A DNA stretch of 49,104 nucleotides from Bacteroidetes bacterium HGW-Bacteroidetes-4 (GTDB lineage: Bacteria > Bacteroidota > Bacteroidia > Bacteroidales > SZUA-534): assembly GCA_002840905.1 (NCBI GenBank), contig PHDD01000028.1, forward strand, positions 1 to 49,104. Reading direction: 5' to 3'. The translations under genes were made by a program, and so were the position numbers. Shown here piece by piece: positions 7,634 through 17,084 of the stretch. The notes below the pieces were generated by a model. That model made no database searches, was not told the origin of the DNA, and saw nothing but the letters and a program-made list of their open reading frames with translations. The stretch's first letter is position 1. Each line of letters starts with the position of its first letter.

Positions 7634-8509
7634 TCAGATAAAAACCTTTATCATACCTAACAAAACCAATAAACTCAACAACAAACCCACCCAGTTAATA
7701 AGCGAAAAACGCTCGCGGAACAGTACAAAAGCCATAATAACCGAAAGTACCACAATACCAATATTGTTGATGCCAAAAACAAGTGAATTATTAAACTTAA
7801 GATCGTTGAGTGCATTAATTAAAAAATACATGGAACCAAAATTTGCTGCACCCAGCACAGCACCCGAAATCCATACCTTCCACGACAATAACAAACGCCG
7901 TTGATTGCGTGAGTACAACAAAGCGCCAATACCCAGTAACCCGGCCACGGTAAAATTCACTCCGCTAAAGAGCGATGAGTCGGCAGCCGTTCCAATGTAA
8001 TGGTACTGGCTGTATTTAATGAGCGAATCGAGTAAACCCAAACCCACAAAAATAGCCACAGGCAATATTACATGGTGGGTTCGTTCTGACTTCAGGTTGT
8101 TTGGCTTCACCACAAGAAACACCGCAATTACTGCAGTACTAATTAAAACCAGTTTGGTAAGAGAAAAACTGTCGTTTACATCGTACAACAAGCTGAAAAG
8201 TACGGGAATTACAAACGACATTTTTGCAGCAATACTGGTTACGGCTATGCCTGCTTTTTGGGTTGAACTGCCAATCAGGTAAAAATTTACAATGAGCAAA
8301 ACCCCGATAACCACCGAAAAAATTATCCAGGGTGGCAACGATGAAACCAGTGGCAGCGGGTTTGAACCATTTAAGGCAAACCCCAGTACCGAGGCCATCA
8401 GGTAATTCACCACAATGGGCGGAAAAAGCGGTATCCGGCGCTTTTCGATGATTTTAAATACAAATAGAATAAGGGTCGAGGATAGAATACTCAGAATTAA
8501 ACTAATCAT
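7634..8509 (-). CDS. EamA/DMT-superfamily transporter
   Basis: This 291-residue protein consists of ten hydrophobic helices in two similar halves, as in drug/metabolite transporters of the EamA type (for example LILSILSSTLILFVFKII at the N terminus, VGLLLSLLVLLGMIKVFI at the C terminus). The half-repeat junction lies near residue 145, after AVIAVFLVVKPNNLK. The substrate cannot be predicted. It is the first gene of a three-gene minus-strand unit with the kinase-like and YigZ-family genes and diverges from the xdh operon across a 252-base AT-rich gap. The start at 8509 places the first helix directly at the N terminus, as expected. Confidence 0.85.
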   Translation of the reverse strand: MISLILSILSSTLILFVFKIIEKRRIPLFPPIVVNYLMASVLGFALNGSNPLPLVSSLPPWIIFSVVIGVLLIVNFYLIGSSTQKAGIAVTSIAAKMSFVIPVLFSLLYDVNDSFSLTKLVLISTAVIAVFLVVKPNNLKSERTHHVILPVAIFVGLGLLDSLIKYSQYHYIGTAADSSLFSGVNFTVAGLLGIGALLYSRNQRRLLLSWKVWISGAVLGAANFGSMYFLINALNDLKFNNSLVFGINNIGIVVLSVIMAFVLFRERFSLINWVGLLLSLLVLLGMIKVFI

Positions 8510-8761
8510 GCTTTCCGTATTAATGGGCTGAAATTACTATCTTTTACCGACACTACAAAAAAATACCTGTAAGCCTATAAGTAAAATCAAAATAAACTAT
8601 ATAAACTAATTAGTTACTGATTCATCTACAAATTAACGACTATTATATCAGTAATTAGCAAATTGACAGTTATTATAAACTATTTTCAACTAAAATTCTT
8701 AGCTATTTTTCCTAAATGTTCATTTTTTACTAAATTCACCCAATCAATTTACCAAACCAAG

Positions 8762-9523
8762 ATGGAAAACCTATATACCACCCTTGACACTTTAGTTAAA
8801 AACGGAACTCCTGCTGCCCTGTGCACGCTTGTTGAATCGTCAGGATCCACACCACGTAAAGCGGGGAGCAAAATGATAGTATTACACGATAAAACCATTG
8901 TGGGAACCATCGGAGGCGGCAACCTGGAGAACCTGGTGATTCAGGAAGCGGTTAAATGTATTGATGCAAATAAAACCAGTTTGTACCATTTTAATCTCGA
9001 TGCCGATGCCGGCATGTCGTGCGGAGGAAACGCCAGCGTATTTATTGAGCCGGTGGCCACCCAAAAGAAACTCCTGATTTTTGGCGCCGGGCATATTGGT
9101 TCATTCCTGGCAAAAATGGCGGTAATGCTCGATTTTTCAGTAACCCTGATTGATGAACGCCCTGAGATTTTTAAAGAAGATTTACCCTCATCCATCCGGA
9201 AAATAATTAAACCCCATGTAGAAGCCATTGCCGAACTTAATACCGATTTAAACACCTACGTTTGTGTAATTACCCACAAACACGACTACGATAAAGAAAT
9301 TATTGCTTCACTGGGAACCCTTAACTTAGGTTTCCTGGGAATGATAGGCAGTAAGCGTAAAATTCTTACCATCAGTAAAGCACTTAGCGAGAAAAACATA
9401 CTCACTGCCGAACAACTCGAAAAAATTAACTGGCCGTTGGGCGTAGGCATTGCCTGCCAAACCCCTGAAGAAATTGCCGTATCGGTTCTGGCCAAGCTTG
9501 TTGATACACGAAACAGCATTTAA
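8762..9523 (+). CDS. xdhC: XdhC/CoxI-family molybdenum-cofactor insertion factor
   Basis: XdhC proteins bind molybdenum cofactor, promote its sulfuration and hand it to xanthine dehydrogenase. The 253-residue form starting at 8762 begins MENLYTTLDTLV, matching the family start. A longer frame opens at 8663, but its extra residues are AT-rich and unlike the family. The N-terminal XdhC/CoxI domain has VESSGSTPRKAGSKM (about 24-38), GTIGGGNLE (48-56) and MSCGGN with Cys87 (85-90). A Rossmann motif GAGHIG (108-113) and the terminal motif GIACQTPEEIAVSVLAKL complete the fold. It is 9 bases ahead of xdhA, so the accessory factor and enzyme share one transcript. Confidence 0.94.
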   Translation: MENLYTTLDTLVKNGTPAALCTLVESSGSTPRKAGSKMIVLHDKTIVGTIGGGNLENLVIQEAVKCIDANKTSLYHFNLDADAGMSCGGNASVFIEPVATQKKLLIFGAGHIGSFLAKMAVMLDFSVTLIDERPEIFKEDLPSSIRKIIKPHVEAIAELNTDLNTYVCVITHKHDYDKEIIASLGTLNLGFLGMIGSKRKILTISKALSEKNILTAEQLEKINWPLGVGIACQTPEEIAVSVLAKLVDTRNSI

Positions 9524-9532
9524 TATTAAAAT

Positions 9533-10981
9533 ATGCAACGAAACTACATAGAATTTCTCCTCGATGAAAGCTTACACAAAATAAGCTGGGACAGCAATCA
9601 AAAGCTAAAACCCACCACTACCCTGCTCCAGTACCTTCGCTCCCTGCCCAATCATAAGGGAACCAAAGAAGGCTGTGCCGAAGGCGATTGCGGAGCCTGT
9701 ACCGTGGTTGTGGCCACGCTCAACAACCAAAACCAATTAAGTTATAAAGCGGTAAATTCCTGCCTTATTTTCCTTCCGCAAATACACGGCAAACAAATAA
9801 TTACCGTCGAAAACTTAAGTCAGGGACAACGGCTGCATCCGGTTCAGTTATCGATGGTTAGCATGGATGCTAGTCAATGCGGATTTTGCACACCGGGATT
9901 CATCATGTCGCTGTTTGCCCTTTACAAAGAACCCGGCACCAGCACCGATAAAGATATACAATATGCGCTGGCCGGAAATTTATGCCGTTGTACCGGATAC
10001 CAGTCCATTTTAAACGCAGCCCGTGTAGCTCTTAAAAACAAAGGCAGGGACAAATTTTCGGAAAAAGAAGCAGAAACCATCGAGTTGCTTAAACAAATAA
10101 ACCGCGAACCGGCTTTGTTTTCAACGGAACAACAACACTATTTTCAACCAACGCATTGTTCCGATGCCCTCGAACTCAAACAAAAATATTCCAACGCCCT
10201 GCTGATTTCGGGCAACAGCGATATCGGACTTAAAGTAACCAAAAAAAATGAACTGCTTCCGTTGATTATTGATCTGTCAGAAATTCAGGAATTGAATAAA
10301 ATTATCGCATTACCTCAGGGAGTGTATATAGGAAGTAACACTTCTTTAAACCAGATAAAAAACGAATTGAAAGAAAGCTATCCCGCCCTTCATAAAATAT
10401 TGGCCGTATTTGGGTCGAAACAAATAAGGGAAGTGGCCACTTTAGGCGGAAATATTAGTTCAGCTTCGCCCATTGGTGATACCCTTCCGGTGCTGATGGC
10501 TTATAATGCCCAGGTAATTCTGCGCTCAGTTTCGGGCAAACGCAACCTGATGCTATCGGACTTTATCACCAGCTATCGAAAAACACAACTGCGCCCTGAC
10601 GAGATAATTGAACAGGTTTTTATTCCCAAACCCGAAGAAAACCGTTTTTATGATGTTGAAAAAATTTCGAAACGCACCGATTTAGACATTTCAACCGTAT
10701 CAGCAGCCCTGCAACTCAAAATCGAGAACAAACAGATAAAATCCATTCAGTTGTATTTTGGTGGCATGGCTTCATATACTCAAACGGCTAACCATACACA
10801 GGATTTTTTGAAAGGAAAACCCTGGACCATTGACACACTAACCCAAGCAGGAGCTTACCTGGAAAAAGACTTTGCTCCCATTTCTGATGCCCGTGCCCAA
10901 GCTGAGGGCCGCATGCTTTTTGCAAAAAACCTCCTGCTGAAATTCTGGCAAAACCATCAAAAAAACCAGCACCATGACTAA
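9533..10981 (+). CDS. xdhA: Xanthine dehydrogenase small subunit (2Fe-2S and FAD)
   Basis: This 482-residue subunit carries electrons from the molybdenum centre to NAD+ or another acceptor. The plant-type [2Fe-2S] cluster uses C48, C53, C56 and C77 (CAEGDCGAC and NSC). The second cluster uses C116, C119, C151 and C153 (CGFC and CRC). The FAD-binding domain follows, with LISGNSDIGLKV (about 223-234) and ATLGGNISSASPIGDTLPV (about 303-321), then a CO-dehydrogenase-flavoprotein-like C-terminal domain. It overlaps xdhB by 8 bases, so translation is coupled. Domain order and size match XdhA of bacterial two-subunit enzymes. No other purine-catabolism genes are in the window. Confidence 0.96.
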   Translation: MQRNYIEFLLDESLHKISWDSNQKLKPTTTLLQYLRSLPNHKGTKEGCAEGDCGACTVVVATLNNQNQLSYKAVNSCLIFLPQIHGKQIITVENLSQGQRLHPVQLSMVSMDASQCGFCTPGFIMSLFALYKEPGTSTDKDIQYALAGNLCRCTGYQSILNAARVALKNKGRDKFSEKEAETIELLKQINREPALFSTEQQHYFQPTHCSDALELKQKYSNALLISGNSDIGLKVTKKNELLPLIIDLSEIQELNKIIALPQGVYIGSNTSLNQIKNELKESYPALHKILAVFGSKQIREVATLGGNISSASPIGDTLPVLMAYNAQVILRSVSGKRNLMLSDFITSYRKTQLRPDEIIEQVFIPKPEENRFYDVEKISKRTDLDISTVSAALQLKIENKQIKSIQLYFGGMASYTQTANHTQDFLKGKPWTIDTLTQAGAYLEKDFAPISDARAQAEGRMLFAKNLLLKFWQNHQKNQHHD

Positions 10982-13277
10982 AAAGGTAGTACACGAAAGC
11001 AGCTCGATGCATGTTACCGGCAAAGCTCAGTATATTGATGATATGTTACTGCCCGAAAATGCGCTAACCGGGTATGTAGTAACCAGCCAAATAGCTCATG
11101 GACGACTTATGGGTTTTAATCTGGATGAAGCAAAAAATACACCGGGAGTACATGCCGTACTTTGCTACCGCGATATTCCGGGAACCAATCAAATGGGTGC
11201 CATTGCCCACGACGAAACCACACTTGTAGAACATACCATTCAGTTTATCGGACAGGCCTTGTTTCTGATAGCTGCTGTTGACGAAGAAACAGCAAAACTG
11301 GCGGCATCGAAAATAACCACCGAAATTGAAGAACTGGAGCCTGTTGTTACTATTGAACAGGCAATGGAAAAAGGCTTGCAGTTAAATCCGCCTGTTGTAA
11401 TGCAACGCGGCGATTGCGAAAGTGCACTGGCACAAAGCCAACAGGTAATTGAAGCTACAATTACCAGTGGAGCTCAGGAACACTGGTATTTAGAAACCCA
11501 GGTAGCTGTTGCCCAACCCCTTGAATTGAACGACATGAAAGTGTACAGTTCTACCCAGCACCCTACCGAAACCCAGGCACTTATTGCCGAAGCGCTATAT
11601 ATCGGAAGGCATCAGGTAGAAGTGGAAACCCGCCGGCTGGGTGGCGCTTTTGGCGGTAAAGAAACCCAGGCCAACATGGTAGCTATTTGGGCTTCACTTT
11701 TGGCTCAGGCCACGCAACGTACCGTTAAAATCCGTTTGTTTCGCGACGATGACCAACAAATGACCGGAAAGCGACATCCCTTTCTTACTAAATTTAAGGT
11801 GGGATTTACTAAAGAAGGAAAAATTACGGCTTACCGGGTTTCCTTCAACGCCAATGCCGGCTATTCCACCGATTTAAGCATGGCTATTCTGGCACGTGCC
11901 CGGACTCATGCCGAAAATGCCTATTTTATTCCCGATATTTATATAGAATCGACCGCCTGGCGTACTAACCTGCCTTCGAACACCGCGTTTCGCGGATTTG
12001 GAGGTCCGCAGGGCATTCACGCCATTGAAGAAGCCATTGAACGTATTGCTCAGTTTTTGGGTAAAGATGCAGCAGAAATCCGTTACCTGAATTTTTATCA
12101 AAAAGAGATTAATAACACCACCCCTTATGGTGAACTAATTGAAAATAACCACCTGGAAACCATCTGGAACAAGATTACCAAAACTTCGGATTACACCAAA
12201 CGCAAAAGTCAGGTAGATGCTTTTAACCAGACTTCGCAGTTTGTTAAACGGGGAATTTCACTTACCCCTGTTAAATTCGGCATCTCGTTCAACACTCCAT
12301 TTTTAAATCAGGCCGGCGCTTTGGTAAATATTTATACCGATGGTTCCGTAGTAGTACATCATGGTGGAATAGAAATGGGTCAGGGACTTTACACCAAGAT
12401 GGCTCAAGTAGTATCGGAAGAATTGGGTGTTCCTTTCGACAAAATACGTGTGGTAGCCACCTCCACCCAAAACATTCCGAATACTTCGGCTACAGCGGCC
12501 TCGTCGGGAACCGATTTAAATGGCATGGCAGTGAAAAATGCTACCGACCAGTTGAAAGATCGAATCTCCAAATTTCTGGCAACATACTGGACCAACGAAT
12601 CAAAACACACAATTAACCAGGAAGATATTCTGTTTGAAAACAACGATGTTTTGGTAGCCAACCAACCTGAACTTCAACTCTCATTTACCGAAACGGTTAA
12701 TTTACTTTACCAAAACCGTATTAACCTGAGTGCAAGGGGCTTTTACAGCACACCCAATTTGTACTTTGATAAGGCCACCCAACAAGGCCGACCGTTTCAT
12801 TATTTTGTATTTGGCATGGCTGTTTCGGAGGTTGAACTGGACGTGTTAACCGGGAAACATCGGATTTTGCAAACCGATATACTGCACGACACCGGCCTGT
12901 CGATTAACGAAAACCTGGATATTGGCCAAATTGAAGGAGCTTTTATACAAGGACTTGGCTGGTGTACCACCGAGGAAATTAAATGGGACAATAAGGGGCG
13001 CATGCTGAATCACTCGCCCGACACCTATAAAATTCCCGGCATTCGCGATATTCCGGAAATATTCAGGGTTTCGTTGTTGGATAACGCCCCCAACCCCAAT
13101 ACCATAAAGCAAAGCAAAGCCGTGGGCGAACCACCGTTTATTCATGCTTTTTCGGTATTCTTTGCCATTAAATATGCAGTGGCCGCTGTGAAAAATCACA
13201 AAGTTTATCCGGAGTTAAACATTCCGGCAACCCATGAGAAAATTGTAATGGCTATTGAAAAATTAAAGCAAGAATAA
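10974..13277 (+). CDS. xdhB: Xanthine dehydrogenase large molybdopterin subunit
   Basis: This 767-residue subunit hydroxylates hypoxanthine and xanthine at the molybdenum cofactor. Visible cofactor and active-site elements are GGAFGGKETQ (223-232), NTAFRGFGGPQG with Arg340 (equivalent to bovine Arg880), GGIEMGQGLYTK (about 463-474) and KAVGEPPF with Glu719 (equivalent to the catalytic bovine Glu1261). The position matching bovine Glu802 appears to be Asp (RDDDQQMTGKRH, 257-268), a conservative change whose effect is unknown. Two-subunit organisation and size match bacterial XdhB. It is the last gene of xdhC-xdhA-xdhB. No clear stem-loop terminator follows; the next gene begins 140 bases on. 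Confidence 0.96.
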   Translation: MTKKVVHESSSMHVTGKAQYIDDMLLPENALTGYVVTSQIAHGRLMGFNLDEAKNTPGVHAVLCYRDIPGTNQMGAIAHDETTLVEHTIQFIGQALFLIAAVDEETAKLAASKITTEIEELEPVVTIEQAMEKGLQLNPPVVMQRGDCESALAQSQQVIEATITSGAQEHWYLETQVAVAQPLELNDMKVYSSTQHPTETQALIAEALYIGRHQVEVETRRLGGAFGGKETQANMVAIWASLLAQATQRTVKIRLFRDDDQQMTGKRHPFLTKFKVGFTKEGKITAYRVSFNANAGYSTDLSMAILARARTHAENAYFIPDIYIESTAWRTNLPSNTAFRGFGGPQGIHAIEEAIERIAQFLGKDAAEIRYLNFYQKEINNTTPYGELIENNHLETIWNKITKTSDYTKRKSQVDAFNQTSQFVKRGISLTPVKFGISFNTPFLNQAGALVNIYTDGSVVVHHGGIEMGQGLYTKMAQVVSEELGVPFDKIRVVATSTQNIPNTSATAASSGTDLNGMAVKNATDQLKDRISKFLATYWTNESKHTINQEDILFENNDVLVANQPELQLSFTETVNLLYQNRINLSARGFYSTPNLYFDKATQQGRPFHYFVFGMAVSEVELDVLTGKHRILQTDILHDTGLSINENLDIGQIEGAFIQGLGWCTTEEIKWDNKGRMLNHSPDTYKIPGIRDIPEIFRVSLLDNAPNPNTIKQSKAVGEPPFIHAFSVFFAIKYAVAAVKNHKVYPELNIPATHEKIVMAIEKLKQE

Positions 13278-13417
13278 AAAATATTGGTTTCTAAAGCATG
13301 ATTATAAATTTTGGCCTGTTTGCCTTAATGTAAATTATCCATTGTTTTTTGTTCCGCCATTTCGTACCTTTCACACCGAATAGCATTTTGTAAATTCAAA
13401 TAAACAATTTTGGGACG

Positions 13418-13876
13418 ATGATGCGAGCACTTTGGTTTTTGGGAGTAATGCTACTCTTTTGGGGATGCGCTGAAATGGGCAATGAAAATCCGATGGACGA
13501 TGAAACCCTTGTGATTGATTATTTAGCTACTAATAATATTGCAGCCTACCACTATGCTGAAGGATTGTATTTCCAAATAACAAAATTAGGAACGCAGAAA
13601 AAGTACCCAAATCCACATGCCATTGTAACTGTTAAATATACAGGATATTTAGCCGATGGAACCATTTTCGACAGCAGCAAAGACAAATTTATTACCATTC
13701 CCCTGGCCGATTGTATTGAAGGATGGAAATTAGGAATTCCCTTGTTTACAAAAGGCAGCAGTGGTCGTATATTTATTCCTCCATCACTGGGTTATAATGG
13801 ATTTGCATTACCAAATGTTCCCGCAAATAGTATCTTAATTTACAGCATCGAACTAAAAGATTTTATAAACCAATAA
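13418..13876 (+). CDS. FKBP-type peptidyl-prolyl isomerase lipoprotein
   Basis: This 152-residue protein starts with a lipoprotein signal (hydrophobic core ending FWGC, Cys17) and a short linker, then one FKBP domain from about residue 55 to the end. Recognisable FKBP parts are VTVKYTGYLADGTIFDSS, the buried IEGWKLGIPLFTKGSSGRIFIPPSLGYN stretch and the final NSILIYSIELKDF. FKBP lipoproteins of Bacteroidota help fold exported proteins, and some (GldI) are needed for gliding. Here a T9SS-type secreted protein lies downstream, which fits a chaperone role, but this particular gene need not be GldI. A possible promoter is TTG-N20-TACCTTTC (13342-13372). Confidence 0.88.
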   Translation: MMRALWFLGVMLLFWGCAEMGNENPMDDETLVIDYLATNNIAAYHYAEGLYFQITKLGTQKKYPNPHAIVTVKYTGYLADGTIFDSSKDKFITIPLADCIEGWKLGIPLFTKGSSGRIFIPPSLGYNGFALPNVPANSILIYSIELKDFINQ

Positions 13877-13946
13877 TTAAATTTCACACGTTATTCCATT
13901 AAATTTAAAGCCAGTCGAGAAACTATAAAATACGCCTGAATTTTAT

Positions 13947-13954
13947 TACTTTTG
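13947..13954 (+). promoter_or_regulatory. -7 promoter box of the DUF6702/adhesin/TPR operon
   Basis: TACTTTTG matches TAnnTTTG exactly. The next start codon is only 10 bases further (13965), so the mRNA leader would be a few bases at most. No good -33 element is visible. Confidence 0.45.
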
Positions 13955-13964
13955 AAAATAAAAA

Positions 13965-14471
13965 ATGGTGCGTTTTTCGGTAATTATAGTATTTTTTATA
14001 CTTTCCCTTTCAGGAAATGGACATCCCTTACATCTTAGCATTACCAACATCGACTGTAAAAATGATTCATTACAAATTTCCATTCGCCTATATACGAACA
14101 ATCATTCAAATGCTTTAACTCATTATTTTAATTTTAATGAAGCTCATTCAGATAAGGTATCAGATTCAACACTCTCGGCTCTAAATTATTTGTTATCGCA
14201 TTTTGAACTAATGGCAAACAAGCAAAACTGTCAACTCCGGTTTTCACATCAGCAACACGATGAATTATCGGTTTGGTATTTTTTTTCAGGCACTTTTCCA
14301 AAAAACTGGAATCAGATAATTCTTAAAAACACGCTACTAACAGACATTTTTAACGACCAAAAAAATCTTGTTATTGTAAACATGAATAATACAGAACAAG
14401 GTTTTGAATTTGATGCTATAACAACCCAGATGATGATTTTACAAAAAACTGCTGAACCCCATGATAAATAA
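13965..14471 (+). CDS. Secreted DUF6702-like protein
   Basis: This 168-residue protein has a Sec signal peptide (VRFSVIIVFFILSLSGNG) followed by HPLHLSITNIDCKNDSLQISIRLYTNN, which matches the start of the DUF6702 family (HP-x-V-S-x-T-E/N-I-x-Y/C pattern and an immunoglobulin-like sandwich). The function of this family is not known. The last 11 bases overlap the start of the large secreted protein gene, implying translational coupling. Several paired aromatic and charged residues (SVWYFFSGTFPKNW) resemble an exposed strand-rich surface. There is no lipobox and no membrane helix beyond the signal. Confidence 0.7.
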   Translation: MVRFSVIIVFFILSLSGNGHPLHLSITNIDCKNDSLQISIRLYTNNHSNALTHYFNFNEAHSDKVSDSTLSALNYLLSHFELMANKQNCQLRFSHQQHDELSVWYFFSGTFPKNWNQIILKNTLLTDIFNDQKNLVIVNMNNTEQGFEFDAITTQMMILQKTAEPHDK

Positions 14472-17073
14472 AATTATCCTCACAGCAGTTTTGGTATTTG
14501 CTGCATCCGGAATTTATGCAACGCACAACCGTGCAGGTGAAATTACCTATAAACAGGTTTCAACCTATACTTTTGAATTTACCATTACCACCTTTACCAA
14601 TACAAAGGTTACTTCCAACGGGCAACCACCTGCCGATCGCAATAAGCTAACCATTCAATGGGGTGACGGTACTTTATCAGAACTTGACCGGGTTGGAAAA
14701 TATGATCTAGGCGATTTTTATCAGAAGAATATTTACATAGGACAACACACTTTTTTAGGGCCCGGAACTTTTGAAATTGTGGTTGAAGATCCGAACCGAA
14801 ACGAAGGCGTACAAAACATACCCAATTCGGTGCTAACTGTTTTTTCAATTAAAACCATTTTGCAAATAAATCCAACACTTGGATTCAACAATACACCCAT
14901 TTTATTGAATCCTCCGGTTGATAAAGCTGCTGTCGGGCAAATCTTTATTCATAATCCTTCAGCTTTCGACCCCGATGGCGATAGCCTTTCGTATGAAATG
15001 GCCATTTGTACCGGTGAAAATGGGGAGCCTATTGAAAATTACCAGTTCCCTCCATCGAGTAATAAACCCATTTATATTGAAGAAGCATCGGGCAATCTGA
15101 TTTGGGACAGTCCTACAGAACCCGGGGCGTACAATGTTGCTTTTCATATTTATGAATGGCGGCAGGGCTATAAAATCGGGCGTCTTACCCGCGACATGCA
15201 AATTGAAGTTTACGAAACCGATAATCAGGCACCAAAAATTGACAGTTTACCAACCGTTTGCATTACTGCCGGTACAACGCTGAGTTTGCTGGTTACAGCT
15301 CACGATTCAGATGATGAATTACTTACGCTTACAGCAACTGGAGGTATTTTTAATCTCGACGAACCAGCCCTGTTTACTTCTGAAAGCGATTCGGGTACAG
15401 TTAACGGTTTGCTTGAATGGACTCCCCAATGCACCGATGTCAGACTTCAGCCTTACACCGTGGTATTCAAAGCAAGCGATAACAACAGCGAGGTTAATCT
15501 GGTCGATATTTTAAGTGTCGACATTCAGGTAATTGCTCCGGCTCCAAAAAATTTACAATTAAGTCCAACAAATAATTCCATAACGCTGAATTGGGATTCG
15601 TACGCCTGTTCAAACAACAAGGGATATTCAATTTATCGGAGCATAACACCCTTTGATTTTACCCCGGATTCCTGCGAAACCGGAGTTCCCGTTTATACCG
15701 GATTTACAAAAATAAAAGAATTGTTATCGCCCGGGGATACCCAATTTATCGATAACAACAACAATAAAGGACTCAATCAGGGCTATACCTATTGCTACCT
15801 GATAACTGCTATGTTCAATAATGATGTGGAAAGTAAAGCCAGCAACGAAGTTTGCACCGAACTGGTACGCGGAGTACCTATTATTACACATGTAAGCGTT
15901 ATAAAACACGACTCCATCGATGGTGAAGTATGGGTACAATGGTCAAAACCTCTTGATCTGGATACCATTAAATTTCCCGGCCCACATAAATACCTGATAA
16001 AGCGCGCTACTGGAATCTGGGGAAGCAATTACCAGCTAATTGATTCCTTAAACAACCTTAACGATACTATTTACAGAGATACAGCAATAAATACCCTAAA
16101 CACCGGATATTCGTATCAAGTTGAAATTCATAACCCGAATGGATTAACCGAATGGCCCATGACAGCCAGCAGCATTTTTCCAAAGATTGAGGCTTCTAAC
16201 AAAACACTGCAAATAACTTTTGAGCAAAACACGCCATGGACTAACTATCAATACACTGTATATCGGCAAAATCAAGAAACTAAAACTTTCGACAGTATTG
16301 GCTTAACACATAACCCGACTTTTGTTGATTTTCCCTTACAAAACGAAACGCTTTATACCTACCGAATCACCTCATACGGAAAATACGATTTGCCGGGAAT
16401 TTACCAACCGCTGATTAACCATTCACATACAAATTCAGGAATACCTATCGATACCGTTCCTCCGTTTGCTCCGGTTTTGAATGTAATATCGGACTGTTAC
16501 AACTTTTACAATATGCTGCAATGGCAAATACTTGATGACATTAATACAATTCGCAAGTACAACATTTATTTTAGCTCGGATTCCGATTCAGAATATTTAT
16601 TGATCGATTCTGTAGTAAATCATGACACCCTGCATTACCGACATTATGCCGGTAATAATCCAACCGGATGTTACAGGGTTACTGCAGTCGATTCGAATTT
16701 TAATGAAAGTACTTATTCAAATTGGGTTTGTGTTGATCAATGCTCGTATTACGAACTGCCCAATGTATTTACTCCCAACAACGACGGTTCGAATGATATT
16801 TTTATACCGCTTACCCCACCTGAAGTTGTTGCAAAATTTATTGATAAAATCGATTTAAAAATATATTCCCGTTGGGGAAATCTGGTATTTTCTACAGCAA
16901 ATCCACAAATTGAATGGGATGGAAAAGCCAACAATTCGAACAACTTGGTATTGCCGGGAGTATATTATTATGTTTGCGATGTTTACGAAAAACGTATTTC
17001 AGGAATCGAACACCGGGTTTTAACCGGATTTGTGCATATTTTCCACAACGACGAAAAAGTTTCGCCTGAATAA
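14461..17073 (+). CDS. Large secreted protein with CHU_C (T9SS type B) C-terminal domain
   Basis: This 870-residue exported protein has a signal peptide ending near IYATHNRAG. The N-terminal part (about 25-260) contains GEITYKQVSTYTFEF and a PKD/cadherin-like segment (FDPDGDSLSYEM). FN3-like modules follow (about 360-760), including repeated S(I/V)YRS/NIYFS patterns. The last roughly 95 residues start LPNVFTPNNDGSNDIF and contain IYSRWGNLVF and GVYYYVCDVYE, the hallmark of the gliding motility-associated C-terminal domain that sends proteins through the type IX secretion system and anchors them outside. It lies in one operon with the DUF6702-like and TPR genes (11-base overlap, 11-base gap). 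It is likely an adhesin or surface filament component; the ligand is unknown. Confidence 0.9.
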   Translation: MINKIILTAVLVFAASGIYATHNRAGEITYKQVSTYTFEFTITTFTNTKVTSNGQPPADRNKLTIQWGDGTLSELDRVGKYDLGDFYQKNIYIGQHTFLGPGTFEIVVEDPNRNEGVQNIPNSVLTVFSIKTILQINPTLGFNNTPILLNPPVDKAAVGQIFIHNPSAFDPDGDSLSYEMAICTGENGEPIENYQFPPSSNKPIYIEEASGNLIWDSPTEPGAYNVAFHIYEWRQGYKIGRLTRDMQIEVYETDNQAPKIDSLPTVCITAGTTLSLLVTAHDSDDELLTLTATGGIFNLDEPALFTSESDSGTVNGLLEWTPQCTDVRLQPYTVVFKASDNNSEVNLVDILSVDIQVIAPAPKNLQLSPTNNSITLNWDSYACSNNKGYSIYRSITPFDFTPDSCETGVPVYTGFTKIKELLSPGDTQFIDNNNNKGLNQGYTYCYLITAMFNNDVESKASNEVCTELVRGVPIITHVSVIKHDSIDGEVWVQWSKPLDLDTIKFPGPHKYLIKRATGIWGSNYQLIDSLNNLNDTIYRDTAINTLNTGYSYQVEIHNPNGLTEWPMTASSIFPKIEASNKTLQITFEQNTPWTNYQYTVYRQNQETKTFDSIGLTHNPTFVDFPLQNETLYTYRITSYGKYDLPGIYQPLINHSHTNSGIPIDTVPPFAPVLNVISDCYNFYNMLQWQILDDINTIRKYNIYFSSDSDSEYLLIDSVVNHDTLHYRHYAGNNPTGCYRVTAVDSNFNESTYSNWVCVDQCSYYELPNVFTPNNDGSNDIFIPLTPPEVVAKFIDKIDLKIYSRWGNLVFSTANPQIEWDGKANNSNNLVLPGVYYYVCDVYEKRISGIEHRVLTGFVHIFHNDEKVSPE

Positions 17074-17084
17074 ATTAATGAATA

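Noticed and set aside
8663-8761. N-terminal extension of XdhC to the first possible start
   Set aside because: The extra 33 residues are AT-rich and unlike any XdhC; the family start is at 8762.
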